Of a stretch of 64,000 bases of DNA, positions 1 through 8,459 are shown piece by piece; positions within the stretch are counted from its first letter, which is position 1; each line of letters opens with the position of its first letter. Origin of the DNA: Pseudomonadota bacterium (GTDB taxonomy: Bacteria; Pseudomonadota; Alphaproteobacteria; Sphingomonadales; Sphingomonadaceae); assembly GCA_023457895.1 (NCBI GenBank), contig JAEXAY010000005.1, positions 62,001 through 126,000 on the forward strand. The letters run 5' to 3'. The notes below the pieces were generated by a model, which was not told the origin of the DNA, did not search any database, and was given only the letters and a program-made list of their open reading frames with translations. The translations under genes and the position numbers were made by a program.

Positions 1-682
1 CCGAGGACATACGGAGATATGAGGGACACCGTTGGGGCCTGAAATTTCTGGCAAGACATACCCGCACCTCGCTCAGCCAGTTTTCCCTCGTCTTGACGAT
101 CTGGATCATGTCCGGCCGGATGCCGGGATTGGCCCGCGCAAAATTGAGGCGGAATGTGCCGACCGTCAGATTACGGTCGCGCGACATCCGGTCCATGTCC
201 GGATAACGCATCACGTTATACATGATGCGGGCCGGCTTGAAATAACGCTGCGGATCGCTCGTCATGCAGGTCCCATGTTTGGCCCATTCATGCTGCAACA
301 GGTCGACCGAGGGCGTCATGCAGAAATTTTCGCGTATGATCGCACGTGGCAGGGCCGGCGCGGGTGCGCACCACTGTGGATAGGCCGGGCCATCGGTTTC
401 TGGCCACAAACCATGCAGGACGAATCCGAACCGCCCGGCGCTACCATCGCATTGGCTGCTAGTGCGGTTTCGGGCCGAGCGGCAATGCTCCGGGGACCAG
501 CTCAGCGCGAGCAGATAATTGGTGACAGATGTGACCCGCCGCTGCGTGGCACTGGGGGGATATTCGACCTGGGCGTCGGGTAGTCTGTCCGGGATACGGC
601 ACGATGCAGACTGCGCCAACACCTGCTGCGGCAACCCCGCCAGCAAGAGCGCCAGGCCGAGCTTATAACTGGACGAAATCAA
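1..682 (-). CDS. Ribonuclease T2 family protein, secreted (3' end outside window)
   Basis: Reading the minus strand from a TTG at 682 gives an open frame that runs off the window edge. An N-terminal hydrophobic stretch ending in VLAQ (about residues 8-24) looks like a Sec signal peptide. The two conserved RNase T2 active-site boxes are present: LHGLWPE (catalytic His about residue 90) and HEWAKHGTC (His131, Lys135, His136). Several cysteines fit the disulfide-bonded fold. The protein should cleave RNA non-specifically in the periplasm or outside the cell. The TTG start is inferred because no ATG or GTG lies upstream of the signal peptide in frame; it overlaps the end of nadC by 20 bases, which suggests co-transcription. 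The plus-strand open frame over this stretch is only its antisense shadow. Confidence 0.85.
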   Translation of the reverse strand, partial: MISSSYKLGLALLLAGLPQQVLAQSASCRIPDRLPDAQVEYPPSATQRRVTSVTNYLLALSWSPEHCRSARNRTSSQCDGSAGRFGFVLHGLWPETDGPAYPQWCAPAPALPRAIIRENFCMTPSVDLLQHEWAKHGTCMTSDPQRYFKPARIMYNVMRYPDMDRMSRDRNLTVGTFRLNFARANPGIRPDMIQIVKTRENWLSEVRVCLARNFRPQRCPSYLRMSS

Positions 683-1508
683 GGCCAATATCGGCAGCGG
701 GAGCTGATTGGGTCAGGCGGCCGACCGAGACATAATCAACCCCCGTTTCGGCAATAGCGCGGATTGTTTCGAGCCGAACTCCGCCGCTCGCCTCGGTCGG
801 TATGCGCTTGCCGACGCGCGCAACCGCCTCCTTCAGCGTCGCAACGTCCATATTGTCGAGCAAAAGATGTGTGGCACCCGCTGCAAGCGCTGGTTCGATC
901 TGCGATAGATTGTCCACTTCGACAACGATCCGTTTGATCCCCGCATCCACCGCCCGGCGCACAGCCTCGGTGATCCCCCCCGCGACCGCGACGTGATTGT
1001 CCTTGATCATCGCCGCATCATCCAGCCGCATCCGGTGGTTGGTCGCTCCGCCCATCCGCGTTGCATATTTTTCCAGCACGCGAAGGCCTGGAATGGTCTT
1101 GCGCGTGTCGAGCAGCGTGGCACCTGTGCCGGCAATGGCATCGACATAAATCCGCGTCATCGTCGCAATACCAGAAAGATGCTGGACTGTGTTCAGAGCG
1201 GAGCGCTCGGCCGTCAGCATCGCCCTGCCCTGCCCCTTCAGCCGCATCAGGTCTGTATTTTTGGCCACCTTGTCGCCATCCGAACATAAGGTTTCGATCT
1301 CCACACCGGGATCGAGTTTCCGGAAGAACGCCTCAGCCAGCGGCAATCCTGCCACGACTATTTCATCGCGCGTATCCATTACACCCGAAAACCGAGCCTC
1401 CGCCGGAATGACGGCGTTGGAGGTGATGTCTCCGTGATCCCCAAGATCTTCGGCAAGCGTATCGGCGACAAACTGATCAAGATCGAAACGGTCTAGGTGA
1501 AACGTCAT
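663..1508 (-). CDS. nadC: Nicotinate-nucleotide pyrophosphorylase (quinolinate phosphoribosyltransferase)
   Basis: A 281-residue protein of normal length for NadC, which converts quinolinate and PRPP to nicotinate mononucleotide, CO2 and pyrophosphate in de novo NAD synthesis. Family landmarks are visible: EDLGDHGDITS near the N-terminus, LNTVQHLSGIAT at about 105-116, DTRKTIPGLR at about 138 (substrate phosphate and PRPP contacts), MIKDNH at about 167, and the VEVDNL and LLDNMD barrel strands. It is probably cytosolic. nadA and nadB are not in the window. The gene is followed with overlap by the RNase T2 gene. A salvage enzyme of the same pathway, pncB, lies 60 kb away near the other end of the window. 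Confidence 0.96.
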   Translation of the reverse strand: MTFHLDRFDLDQFVADTLAEDLGDHGDITSNAVIPAEARFSGVMDTRDEIVVAGLPLAEAFFRKLDPGVEIETLCSDGDKVAKNTDLMRLKGQGRAMLTAERSALNTVQHLSGIATMTRIYVDAIAGTGATLLDTRKTIPGLRVLEKYATRMGGATNHRMRLDDAAMIKDNHVAVAGGITEAVRRAVDAGIKRIVVEVDNLSQIEPALAAGATHLLLDNMDVATLKEAVARVGKRIPTEASGGVRLETIRAIAETGVDYVSVGRLTQSAPAADIGLDFVQL

Positions 1509-1573
1509 GGCTCCCGGCTACCGCCCTTGCCCGGTTATGACAAGAGCGGCGTGACGCCTCGCGGCCTTGAATA

Positions 1574-2275
1574 TCATGACGGAAAGGTTGGCCGTCCGAG
1601 ACGGACAAATTCCGACGCAACCATATTCGCGACAGACGTGAACGTCAGTTCGGGATTGAGCCCGTCATTTTCTGCAACCATCTCGATCGTCGAATGAATG
1701 AACTCGATGACGATCGTCGCACAGATGGCGACCTCTTGCGGCGAAGCATAAAAAGTATGCAGTCCGAGATAGCTGCTCAACTGCACGAGCGAACGCTGCC
1801 GCCATTCCACCCGGAGCTCTGCCATAGCCGGCTGGGTACGGATGATCCGGGCGACCCAGATATTGGCCGGTTGCGCCTTCATTGCGGAATAGATGGACAT
1901 TTCGAGGCGATAGATCGCCTCGACGATCGGGGCCGGATCGGTATGCCCGCCTTCCTTGACCAACAGTGCGCCATCGCGCTCCAGCCACTCGTGGAACAGG
2001 TTGATCTGCAAGTTCTTCAGCCGGACCGCCAGTTCCTTGAGAACGGCATATTTGTTAGGGAAATAGCGATAAAGCGCAGGCGGCGTCAGGCCGGCTTTCT
2101 CGCAGATCATGTTGGTCGAAAGATTCTCGACACCATATTGGACCAGCAACTCGGAAGTCGCATCCAGTATCGCTTCAATCGTGACCCGGGCGCGGCGCTG
2201 GCGCGGCGCGATTTTCATTTCCGAATGTTTGTCTTCGCCGGAATTAAGTATTTCTCGGTCCTGCAGCCTTTTCAC
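1574..2275 (-). CDS. TetR/AcrR family transcriptional regulator
   Basis: The 233-residue product has a TetR-type N-terminal helix-turn-helix: the segment TIEAILDATSELLVQYG is followed by the recognition region around TPPALYRYFPNK (about residues 64-76). The remaining helical part would be the ligand-binding and dimer domain and gives no ligand clue. The start is a GTG at 2275 with AAGGA eight bases upstream; an internal ATG at 2218 (MKIAPRQRR) would give a more typical TetR N-terminus and is possible. It is transcribed divergently from the CaiB/BaiF CoA-transferase gene. The short palindrome at 2357-2368 between them is a candidate operator, so it probably represses the CoA-transferase gene and perhaps itself. 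Confidence 0.88.
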   Translation of the reverse strand: MKRLQDREILNSGEDKHSEMKIAPRQRRARVTIEAILDATSELLVQYGVENLSTNMICEKAGLTPPALYRYFPNKYAVLKELAVRLKNLQINLFHEWLERDGALLVKEGGHTDPAPIVEAIYRLEMSIYSAMKAQPANIWVARIIRTQPAMAELRVEWRQRSLVQLSSYLGLHTFYASPQEVAICATIVIEFIHSTIEMVAENDGLNPELTFTSVANMVASEFVRLGRPTFPS

Positions 2276-2356
2276 TTGATATCATTCCTTTATCCACAAA
2301 ACACTGTGGCCAGTGCTTGCGCTCCCCCGCTCAACTGCTATGCCCTCGATATTAGC

Positions 2357-2368
2357 TGACTCCGGTCA
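2357..2368. promoter_or_regulatory. Candidate TetR operator (TGAC-TCCG-GTCA)
   Basis: A 12-bp dyad with TGAC/GTCA arms lies between the divergent tetR and CoA-transferase genes. The arms resemble the TGACCG..CGGTCA dyads found in front of paaA and paaG. The assignment is inference from position and symmetry. Confidence 0.35.
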
Positions 2369-2523
2369 AGTAAACAGTGGAAACAATCAGGTTGGAAAAT
2401 AAGTCGCTCATCCCACTCCGGCCGCCTGATGCACCAGACCTGACCATTCATGCCCGAATACATATTGCCCGCTCAGCCCTGCCATCGTTAAAATTACGCC
2501 TCTTGAACGGAAAAGTTGCAGCA

Positions 2524-3738
2524 ATGCCCCTTGCACAAGATAATCATCAGGAGACTCCGGCGGGCCTTCAACATCCGCATGCGGGGTTAAAGGTGCTCGA
2601 ACTTGCCCGAATTTTGGCAGGGCCATGGATCGGCCAGACGCTTGCCGATCTGGGCGCCGACGTGATCAAGGTTGAAAGTCCCGCCGGAGACGATACGCGC
2701 AAATGGGGTCCCCCCTTCATAGAGCGAGCTGACGGAAGTACTGATGCCGCCTATTTCCACGCCTGCAACCGCGGCAAGCGTTCGCTCGTGATCGACTTCA
2801 CCACCAGCGAGGGGCAGCAACAGATACGCGAACTGGCCAGCCAGGCCGATGTCGTCATCGAAAATTTCAAGCTGGGCGGCCTTGCCAAATATGGCCTCGA
2901 TTATGCATCGTTGTCCGCTATCAACCCCCGGCTCATCTATTGTTCCGTTACCGGTTTCGGCCAGGATGGTCCCTATGCTGCGCGCGCCGGCTATGATTTC
3001 ATCATTCAGGGCATGAGCGGTATCATGGACCTCACCGGCGAACCCGATGGCCCACCGCAAAAAATCGGCGTCGCGTTTGCGGACATCATCACCGGCCTCT
3101 ACGGGACGATAGCGATCCAGGCGGCGATCGCCCAGCGTGAGCGGACCGGTGAGGGGCAGCATATCGACATGTCGCTGCTTGATTCGATGACCGGCGTGCT
3201 CGCCAACCAGGCGATGAACTATCTCGTTTCGGGCGTACCGCCACACCGTATGGGTAACGCGCACCCTAACATCACGCCCTATTCTGTATTCCCGTGCAGC
3301 GATGGCCATTTCATTCTCGCGGTCGGAAATGACCGCCAGTTCCGGAACTTCGTGACGGCACTCAACCGCCCGGATATCGCCGATAACCCGGCCTATGCCG
3401 ATAATCCGCTTCGCATCCGCAACCGGGAGCAGCTCGTCGCGGAGATCGCAGCGGAAACCTCTCGGCGAGCCAAAGACGAACTGCTCACCTTGTGTGAACA
3501 ATATGGCGTGCCCGCAGGCCCCATCAACAGCCTCGACGATGTTTTCGCTGACCCGCAGGTCATGGCGCGGGGCATGAAGATCGATTGCGTTGACAAACAC
3601 GGGCAATCACTACCCGGTCTCCGAACCCCGATCCGTTTTTCAAACGCCGTGCTCGCAACAGGCAAAGCCGCGCCAATGCTGGGTGATGATAATGCTGTCC
3701 TCGATGGACTGAAGGGCTGGCCGCCCCAGCCTCGATGA
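2524..3738 (+). CDS. CaiB/BaiF family (class III) CoA-transferase
   Basis: From the ATG at 2524 the protein is 404 residues, the usual size of a formyl-CoA-transferase-like class III enzyme. Recognisable parts are LKVLELARILAGPWIGQTLADLGADVIKVE near the N-terminus, GDDTRKWGPPF, the NRGKRSL segment, and the conserved Asp region in VIENFK. GFGQDGPYAARAGYD and the C-terminal PINSLDDVFADPQV are also present. These enzymes move CoA between an acyl-CoA and a free acid; the substrate cannot be read from sequence. The open frame extends upstream to a GTG at 2377, but those 49 residues match nothing in the family and lack a ribosome site, whereas a GGAAAAG stretch precedes 2524. The neighbouring TetR gene is divergent and probably controls it. 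Confidence 0.9.
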   Translation: MPLAQDNHQETPAGLQHPHAGLKVLELARILAGPWIGQTLADLGADVIKVESPAGDDTRKWGPPFIERADGSTDAAYFHACNRGKRSLVIDFTTSEGQQQIRELASQADVVIENFKLGGLAKYGLDYASLSAINPRLIYCSVTGFGQDGPYAARAGYDFIIQGMSGIMDLTGEPDGPPQKIGVAFADIITGLYGTIAIQAAIAQRERTGEGQHIDMSLLDSMTGVLANQAMNYLVSGVPPHRMGNAHPNITPYSVFPCSDGHFILAVGNDRQFRNFVTALNRPDIADNPAYADNPLRIRNREQLVAEIAAETSRRAKDELLTLCEQYGVPAGPINSLDDVFADPQVMARGMKIDCVDKHGQSLPGLRTPIRFSNAVLATGKAAPMLGDDNAVLDGLKGWPPQPR

Positions 3739-3820
3739 TTTCCATTGCGGATTTGCCCGATCCCGTTTTCCTCCGTTGACAGCCGCTCCCCGGCCCGCTA
3801 TCCGCGCCCACCTACCCCGT

Positions 3821-3907
3821 GCCCAGATGGCGGAATTGGTAGACGCACCAGCTTCAGGTGCTGGCGCTCGCAAGGGCGTGGAGGTTCGAGTCCTCTTCTG
3901 GGCACCA
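3821..3907 (+). tRNA. tRNA-Leu, anticodon CAG
   Basis: An 87-base cloverleaf with a 7-bp acceptor stem (GCCCAGA paired with TCTGGGC), A discriminator and encoded CCA. The anticodon stem CCAGC/GCTGG encloses the loop TTCAGGT, giving anticodon CAG. The long variable arm and the GTTCGAGTC T-arm fit a class II leucine tRNA. Its 3' end is the left boundary of the genomic island that follows. Confidence 0.95.
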
Positions 3908-3910
3908 TTT
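3892..3910 (+). repeat. Left attachment-like repeat (3' end of tRNA-Leu)
   Basis: The 3' end of tRNA-Leu plus flank, CCTCTTCTGGGCACCATTT, recurs with one base missing at 16418-16435. The pair brackets conjugation relics and the copper cassette, as expected for attL/attR of an element inserted at a tRNA gene. No integrase gene remains between them. Confidence 0.6.
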
Positions 3911-4012
3911 GTTCTTCTCACGTTCTCCCAAATAATCTATAAAACCCGCAGAAATCCTAGGGATTTGGCCCTTGGATCGTTCCGGATCGTCCCGCCTGTT
4001 CTCGGGGGTTCC

Positions 4013-4037
4013 AGACACTTTTGTGGGCCTTTTGAGG
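4013..4037 (+). repeat. Island end repeat, left copy
   Basis: AGACACTTTTGTGGGCCTTTTGAGG closely matches 16326-16351 in the same orientation, sharing an identical 13-base core GGGCCTTTTGAGG (4025-4037). The copies lie about 100 and 67 bases inside the two attachment-like repeats. They could be integrase or excisionase arm sites; that role is inferred. Confidence 0.45.
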
Positions 4038-4084
4038 CCGTTTCGCAAAGGCCCAGATGAAAAGGCCCCCACATGCCGCTGACA

Positions 4085-5419
4085 GATACTCGCCGCCTCG
4101 CTTTCCGAGCCATGGAGTGCATGGGCGACATCGTCGACCGATGCGCCGCTTCCGAGGGCCTCCCAGGTCGCAGTCACGGCCCGGTCGATGAGCCCACGCT
4201 CGGTGTCGCTCGGCGCGGTGCCGGGACGCGCCATCTGGCCGACGATGGCCTTGATCATGGCAAAGCAGTCGAGGCGGTAGTCTTCGTCTTCGTGCGCGCG
4301 GGCATCGTCGACCATCGAGAAGGGGTTCAGGGAAAAGCCCGAGGCGAGCGTGAACTCGACGAAGCGTCCGCCCTGCAGCTTGACCGAATGCTCGAAGCTG
4401 CGCCCGTCGTCGATCACGACGACCTTGGCGCCTGCGCCGCGCAAGGCGGCGCAGAGCTCCTGCAGCAGCACCGACTTGCCCGAGCCCGACTTGCCGCAGA
4501 TCGCGATATTGTGATTGCCGGCAGTGTTTTCGAACGGCGACCACCAGAAGGGCTGGCCGCGGCGGCCAACAAGCAGGAGGTGCGGGATCACGCCGCCGAG
4601 GTACTCGCCCTGCATCGGCGCGATATGTGCTGCCGTCGTCGAGAGCATGGTCTTGAGGCGCTTCAACCGCGCCATGTCGTCGGCGAGGCCATCGGCAAGG
4701 CTCAGGGGAAAGGCAGCGACGAGGCCCTGCAATTGGAGGAAGCGCTCGTCGGCAAGGTCCCATCCGGCTGCCTTGTAGATCGCCTTGATGATGCGTTCGT
4801 GCGCGTCGCCCTGGCCGAGCGGCGAGATGCTGGTGAGCCCGTAGAACAGCTTCACGAGCTTCTTGCCGGCCTGGAGTTCGGCCTGGACGTGGCGCCATTC
4901 GGCCGACTGTTCGGCGAGCTTGGGGAGAAAGCGCGCGCTCTTGGTCTGGCTGAGGCTGGTCGTGCGCATGAACTTGAAGCCTGCGCGCGCCGATGCGGCT
5001 TCCTGGTCGGGGTAGACGAGGCACAGCATGCTTGCCGTCGGACAGGGGAAGCGCAGCTTGTCGGTGAACATGTCGCCGATGAGCCGCGCGCATTCCCAAG
5101 GCGCCCAGCGCTCAGGGGTAGAGCGCACGGCATAATGCCGCACGTCGAAATGGTCGGGATAGCATTCGCCGACTTCGGGATTGCCGTCCTCGTCTCGGCC
5201 CGTCTCTCGAAAGCGCTCGGTCCTGAGGATCAGGCGATCGTCGCCGACCTCGAGCTCGATGTCGCGGCGGATGGCCTGGACATCGAGCGTATCGTGGGGG
5301 TTCCACGCATGGATATCGGTCTCGTGCGCGGTGGTCGGCGAGGTGAGCTCGTCGATCAGCGCCAGCAATCCGCCCGGACGCAGCTCTTGCGCGTGTAGTC
5401 CGAGCGAATGGAGCATGAC
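4085..5419 (-). pseudogene. traC: traC fragment (F-type conjugation ATPase), truncated at both ends
   Basis: About 445 residues of a TraC/VirB4-type ATPase of F-type conjugative transfer systems. Clear parts are ELRPGGLLALIDELTSPTT, the long middle domain, FWWSPFENTAGNHNIAICGKSGSGKS (Walker A) and VVVIDDGRSFEHSV. The C-terminal third of the ATPase domain, including later nucleotide-binding motifs, is missing. Beyond about 4085 the frame continues through island-end DNA and the antisense of tRNA-Leu to 3854, which is not protein of this family. At its N-terminal end it is fused in frame to a traB remnant. No other transfer gene or relaxase is present, so it cannot support conjugation. The 441-residue open frame on the opposite strand is a shadow. 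Confidence 0.85.
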
Positions 5420-5421
5420 GG

Positions 5422-5930
5422 TGTCGGCGGCTTCGCCGGCACCCTGGCCAAAGCCACCGGCGAGGATGTCGGTCGGCGACAGCGCCTCGCGCTGACCGTT
5501 GGCGCCGACCTGGCCGGTGAAGATGCCGTTGGCGTTGGCGGAAAATCCGCGCCCGAAGCCGCCGACAATCCCGGCGAGCAGCGCCTGGCTGACAAGGCTG
5601 CCCTCGCGGCTGACCACGCGGCCGCGCACGCCCGACTTTCCGGCAAAGGAAATGAATCCCTTGACCTCGCTGACCGCGAAGCGGCCACCGGGCTGCGCGC
5701 AGGTCATGCGCACCAGCTTGACGTAGACCTTCTCGGCCGAGAGATCGCCGCGCGCCGCGCCATTGACGAGGCAGCCGGTAATGTCGGTGGTGAGCAGTCT
5801 GTTGCCCCGCATCACCGAGCGGGCCGGTCCGGTGATCCGGAGCACTACGGGAAGCGGATCGCTCTGGCTGGCAACGCCGGTCGAGGCGTCGACACCCACG
5901 ATGACCGTTGCCGGTGCGTAGCTGTTGGGC
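5422..5930 (-). pseudogene. traB: traB fragment (F-type conjugation scaffold), truncated
   Basis: About 170 residues matching the C-terminal VirB10-like domain of TraB. They include NSYAPATVIVGVDAS, a Cys-Leu-Val segment, GDLSAEKVYVKLVRMTC, KGFISFAGKSGVRGRVVS and the SPTDILAGGFGQGAGEAAD end. The N-terminal membrane anchor and proline-rich linker are gone, because the sequence switches to an unrelated merR remnant near 5930. At about 5420 it runs without a stop into traC, so traB's last residues, any traV, and the traC start were deleted together. The resulting open frame starts at 5983 with about 17 residues that are antisense to merR and not part of TraB. Confidence 0.8.
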
Positions 5931-6164
5931 TTCAGTACGTCGCAGGTGAAGGAACTGCTAACCCTTTCAGATAACGACGACAAATCCTGTAGCGACGTCG
6001 ATCAACTGGTTCGCCAGCAGTTGAAAGAGGTGAACCGAAAGATCGAGAACCTTATTCTACTTCGAGACGAACTAAGCCAGATGCTTCAATCTTGTGAGGC
6101 CAGTCGTATTGGTGATTGCCAGATTGTCGAACGCCTCGCGCAATCACCGCAAGTTTGGCGGTAG
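5925..6164 (+). pseudogene. MerR-family regulator fragment (C-terminal part only)
   Basis: The frame reads GFSTSQVKELLTLSDNDDKSC followed by QLKEVNRKIENLILLRDELSQMLQSC, the typical second half of a MerR-type protein: end of the winged helix region, long dimerisation helix, and a C-terminal effector cysteine. The DNA-binding N-terminus is absent, since traB begins at the left edge. At the right edge the frame runs into the damaged SnoaL-like gene and stops at 6162-6164. In this setting the intact gene would have been a metal-responsive regulator of CueR/MerR type, but only the fragment remains and it should be non-functional. It shows that at least two deletions have trimmed the island. Confidence 0.7.
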
Positions 6165-6562
6165 CCATCCGTGAGTGCGATCCGGTAGCGATAGGTTTCG
6201 TGCCCAAGCGCCACATGACCGGCCATCCGGACATCGACCGTCGGATTGGAGAATGTGAACTCGGTTATCTCGCCAAGTTCCGGGCCGAGGTGGTGCTCCA
6301 TGTACTGGGCGAATGAGCCCTCGGCCTTGCCGTTCTCGAACACCAGCGAATCCGCACGAAACAGGGCACGCATGGCGGCTTCGTCGCGTGCCACCAGCGC
6401 CTCGCGGTAAGCGACGAGCACAGCCGTCGCCTCTTGCGTCAGCGCGTCCGGGGCCGTGGTTTGTGTGCCGTGGGCCGAATGATCGGCGTGCTGTGCGTGT
6501 GCTGCGGTCGGCATCCAGAAGACCGCGAGGGCAGACGCGGTGGCAAGACTTTTTAAATTCAC
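6086..6562 (-). CDS. SnoaL/DUF4440-like periplasmic protein, C-terminus replaced
   Basis: The protein starts at a GTG (6562) with GAAGGAAA upstream, has a signal peptide ending AAHAQ at about residue 24, and a short HADHSAHG metal-binding-like stretch. A SnoaL/NTF2-type domain follows (EATAVLVAYREALVARDEAAM, EGSFAQYMEHHLGPEL, HETYRYRI). Such proteins accompany copB in copper clusters; the biochemical role is unknown. After LTDG (about residue 132) the sequence no longer resembles the family, whose last beta strands are expected here. It becomes antisense to the merR remnant, so the 3' end was lost in a deletion near 6170. It is the third gene of the minus-strand operon after copB, 13 bases downstream. 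Function after truncation is doubtful. Confidence 0.65.
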   Translation of the reverse strand: MNLKSLATASALAVFWMPTAAHAQHADHSAHGTQTTAPDALTQEATAVLVAYREALVARDEAAMRALFRADSLVFENGKAEGSFAQYMEHHLGPELGEITEFTFSNPTVDVRMAGHVALGHETYRYRIALTDGYRQTCGDCARRSTIWQSPIRLASQD

Positions 6563-6575
6563 CGTAATTTCCTTC

Positions 6576-7754
6576 TCAGAACCAGAACCGAACCCCGACG
6601 ACGTAGTTCGTCACGCTCGGATCCTCACCCGCGAGGCGGGCGTAGTCGGCACTCTGGCCAATTTTCCATTCCTGTTCTATGCCAATATAGGGCGCAAATT
6701 CGCGTGCGAATTCGTAGCGAAGCCGGAGGCCCAGTTCGACGGAATCGAGACCTGATCCTACACCCAGTTCGGGAATGTCCTGCGCTGACAGGTTCACTTC
6801 GGCGCGCGGTTGCAGGATTAGGCGCTGGGTAATGCGCTGGTCCAGCTCGGCCTCGACCCGTGCCGTGAGATCGCCCTTGGTCGACAGGAAAGCGGCCGCG
6901 TCAAGCTCGAACATATAGGGCGCAAGACCCTGCACGCCGATAACGGCATGGGTGCGCGCGGGACCGGTCAGATCCTGCCGCACGCCGGCCTTCAAATCCC
7001 ACCATGGGCCGATCGCATGGCTCCACAGTCCCTGGATTTCAGCGGACTCGGGGCGTTCCCCAAATGTGCCTTCGCCTTCGCTCTTGAACCAAAACTTGTC
7101 GAGGTCGCCGCCATAGTAGCCCTGCACGTCCCACAGGTATCCATCACCGCCTTCGCGCGCTCGATATTCGGCGCGGTCGCCCTGGAACCAGAAGACATTC
7201 ATCCCACCGTTCTCGTCTCGCAGAGCGTCGCGCGAGGCACGCATCGCTTCGGCACCCCAAATTGCGTCGGCGGCGCGAGGTGGTCCCGATCCTGCTGCAG
7301 CCGGGGGCGGTACTTGCGGGATTGGAGCCATGTCCATCGTGCCATGATTCATGGTCCCGTGATCCATGCTGCCATGGTCCATCGACGCTTCACCGGGCGA
7401 TTGCGTCCCTTCATGGCCCATCGCTGAGTGGTCCATGCCTTCCATTGTCGAATCGTCCATCGCCGGCATCTGGCTATGATCCATCGCCGAATGGTCCGTG
7501 GTGGAATGGTCCATTTCCGTTGCCATCGGGGAGGGCCGTGTAACCGCAGGTGTCTCCGCTGGTGCGGTCGTTTCGATCGAGGACGGGGTGGCAGTAGTCG
7601 TCACGACAGATGCGGCGGGTGCGACAGGATCTGTGGTGTTTCCAGCTGATTGTTCCGCTGCAGCGTCTGGCGAAGATCCACAGGCTGCCAGAGACATCAC
7701 CAGAAACGACAGAACGCCTGCCGTCCGCGCACGTTCAAAGATAATTTGCTTCAT
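6576..7754 (-). CDS. copB: Copper resistance protein B (outer-membrane)
   Basis: A 392-residue CopB/PcoB-type outer-membrane beta-barrel. It has a lipoprotein-like leader (LAACGS, lipobox Cys about residue 25), a low-complexity linker, then a Met/His/Asp-rich block of MDHS-like repeats (about 80-140) able to bind copper. The CopB core follows from about residue 160: WGAEAMRASRDALRDENGG, GYLWDVQGYYGGDLDKFWFKSEGE, and a barrel ending in terminal phenylalanine (GVRFWF). A lipobox on CopB is less usual than a plain signal peptide. The ribosome site GGAG overlaps the end of the upstream DUF2231 gene, so the two are co-translated. It partners with the CopA oxidase encoded divergently. Confidence 0.93.
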   Translation of the reverse strand: MKQIIFERARTAGVLSFLVMSLAACGSSPDAAAEQSAGNTTDPVAPAASVVTTTATPSSIETTAPAETPAVTRPSPMATEMDHSTTDHSAMDHSQMPAMDDSTMEGMDHSAMGHEGTQSPGEASMDHGSMDHGTMNHGTMDMAPIPQVPPPAAAGSGPPRAADAIWGAEAMRASRDALRDENGGMNVFWFQGDRAEYRAREGGDGYLWDVQGYYGGDLDKFWFKSEGEGTFGERPESAEIQGLWSHAIGPWWDLKAGVRQDLTGPARTHAVIGVQGLAPYMFELDAAAFLSTKGDLTARVEAELDQRITQRLILQPRAEVNLSAQDIPELGVGSGLDSVELGLRLRYEFAREFAPYIGIEQEWKIGQSADYARLAGEDPSVTNYVVGVRFWF

Positions 7755-7760
7755 TGTTGA

Positions 7761-8459
7761 TTACTCCAGACCAAGGTGGTTGGGGCCAAAAACCATCTCA
7801 CCACCGTGATAGCCTTGCAGTACGAGTGCTGCCGCCAACGCCGCCAGCAGGACACGAAGAAGAGTGCGGTTTCTCGCGCGGAACGCCAGCCAGGCCGCGA
7901 TCAGGGCAACACCTGCGATCGCCGTGCCATTCCATCGATGCAGTCCGAGCGTTTCCGAGCGATCCTCAAGGCGCCAACCGCCGGCAAACCAGCCGAACAC
8001 AGCCGCGACGAATGCGCCGATAGCCCCTCCGCCCACCAGAAAGCGCACCGTGGTTTCGAGACCGAGAGAGGGTCGAACCGCCAACATCAGTTCCGCCAAT
8101 GCGGCAAGCAGCAATAGGGCAATGGGAAAATGTGCGGCGACGGGATGCAGGCGGCCGAGAAAGTCGCTTGTCGAGGTAACCCGGTTCTCCGCTATTCTCG
8201 CTGCAAGCGCCTGTTCGGCAGTCTGCGGCGCGACAGTTGGCATGGCCGTACCGTCAAGCTCGCCTTTCTTCATTGCGTCATGCATCGCGTTTGCGTTTCC
8301 GTGATGCGCAGCAGATTTATCCTGCATTTCCATCTGCGCCATCTCGGCCTCGCTCATGTCCTTCTTGTGGCCCTCGTGAGCATTGCCGGCCGCAGGCGAG
8401 ATCAGGAACGCAGCAGCAACTGGTGCGAGCATCAGGCGGAATGAACGGGATGGCTTCAT
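7761..8459 (-). CDS. DUF2231 membrane protein with His/Met-rich N-terminus
   Basis: A 232-residue protein with a signal peptide (cleavage near GNAHEG) and a His/Met/Asp-rich periplasmic stretch (about residues 27-65: HEGHKKDMS, MQMEMQ, AAHHGNANAMHDAM). A membrane domain with about four hydrophobic helices starts at LHPVAAHFPIALLLL. The LHPxxxHFPIAL signature is that of DUF2231 proteins, whose role is poorly defined; the conserved histidines could bind heme or a metal. It is the first gene of the minus-strand copper operon, with copB six bases downstream. A copper-handling role in the inner membrane is inferred from the metal-ligand-rich N-terminus and context. Confidence 0.75.
   Translation of the reverse strand: MKPSRSFRLMLAPVAAAFLISPAAGNAHEGHKKDMSEAEMAQMEMQDKSAAHHGNANAMHDAMKKGELDGTAMPTVAPQTAEQALAARIAENRVTSTSDFLGRLHPVAAHFPIALLLLAALAELMLAVRPSLGLETTVRFLVGGGAIGAFVAAVFGWFAGGWRLEDRSETLGLHRWNGTAIAGVALIAAWLAFRARNRTLLRVLLAALAAALVLQGYHGGEMVFGPNHLGLE

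Noticed and set aside
32..583. 183-residue plus-strand open frame
   Set aside because: Antisense shadow of the RNase T2 gene, whose active-site motifs are read on the minus strand.
3854..4084. C-terminal end of the tra open frame
   Set aside because: Reads through island-end DNA and antisense tRNA-Leu, so it is not TraC sequence.
4073..5398. 441-residue plus-strand open frame
   Set aside because: Lies opposite the traC fragment, is rich in Arg, Asp and Glu, and matches no family.
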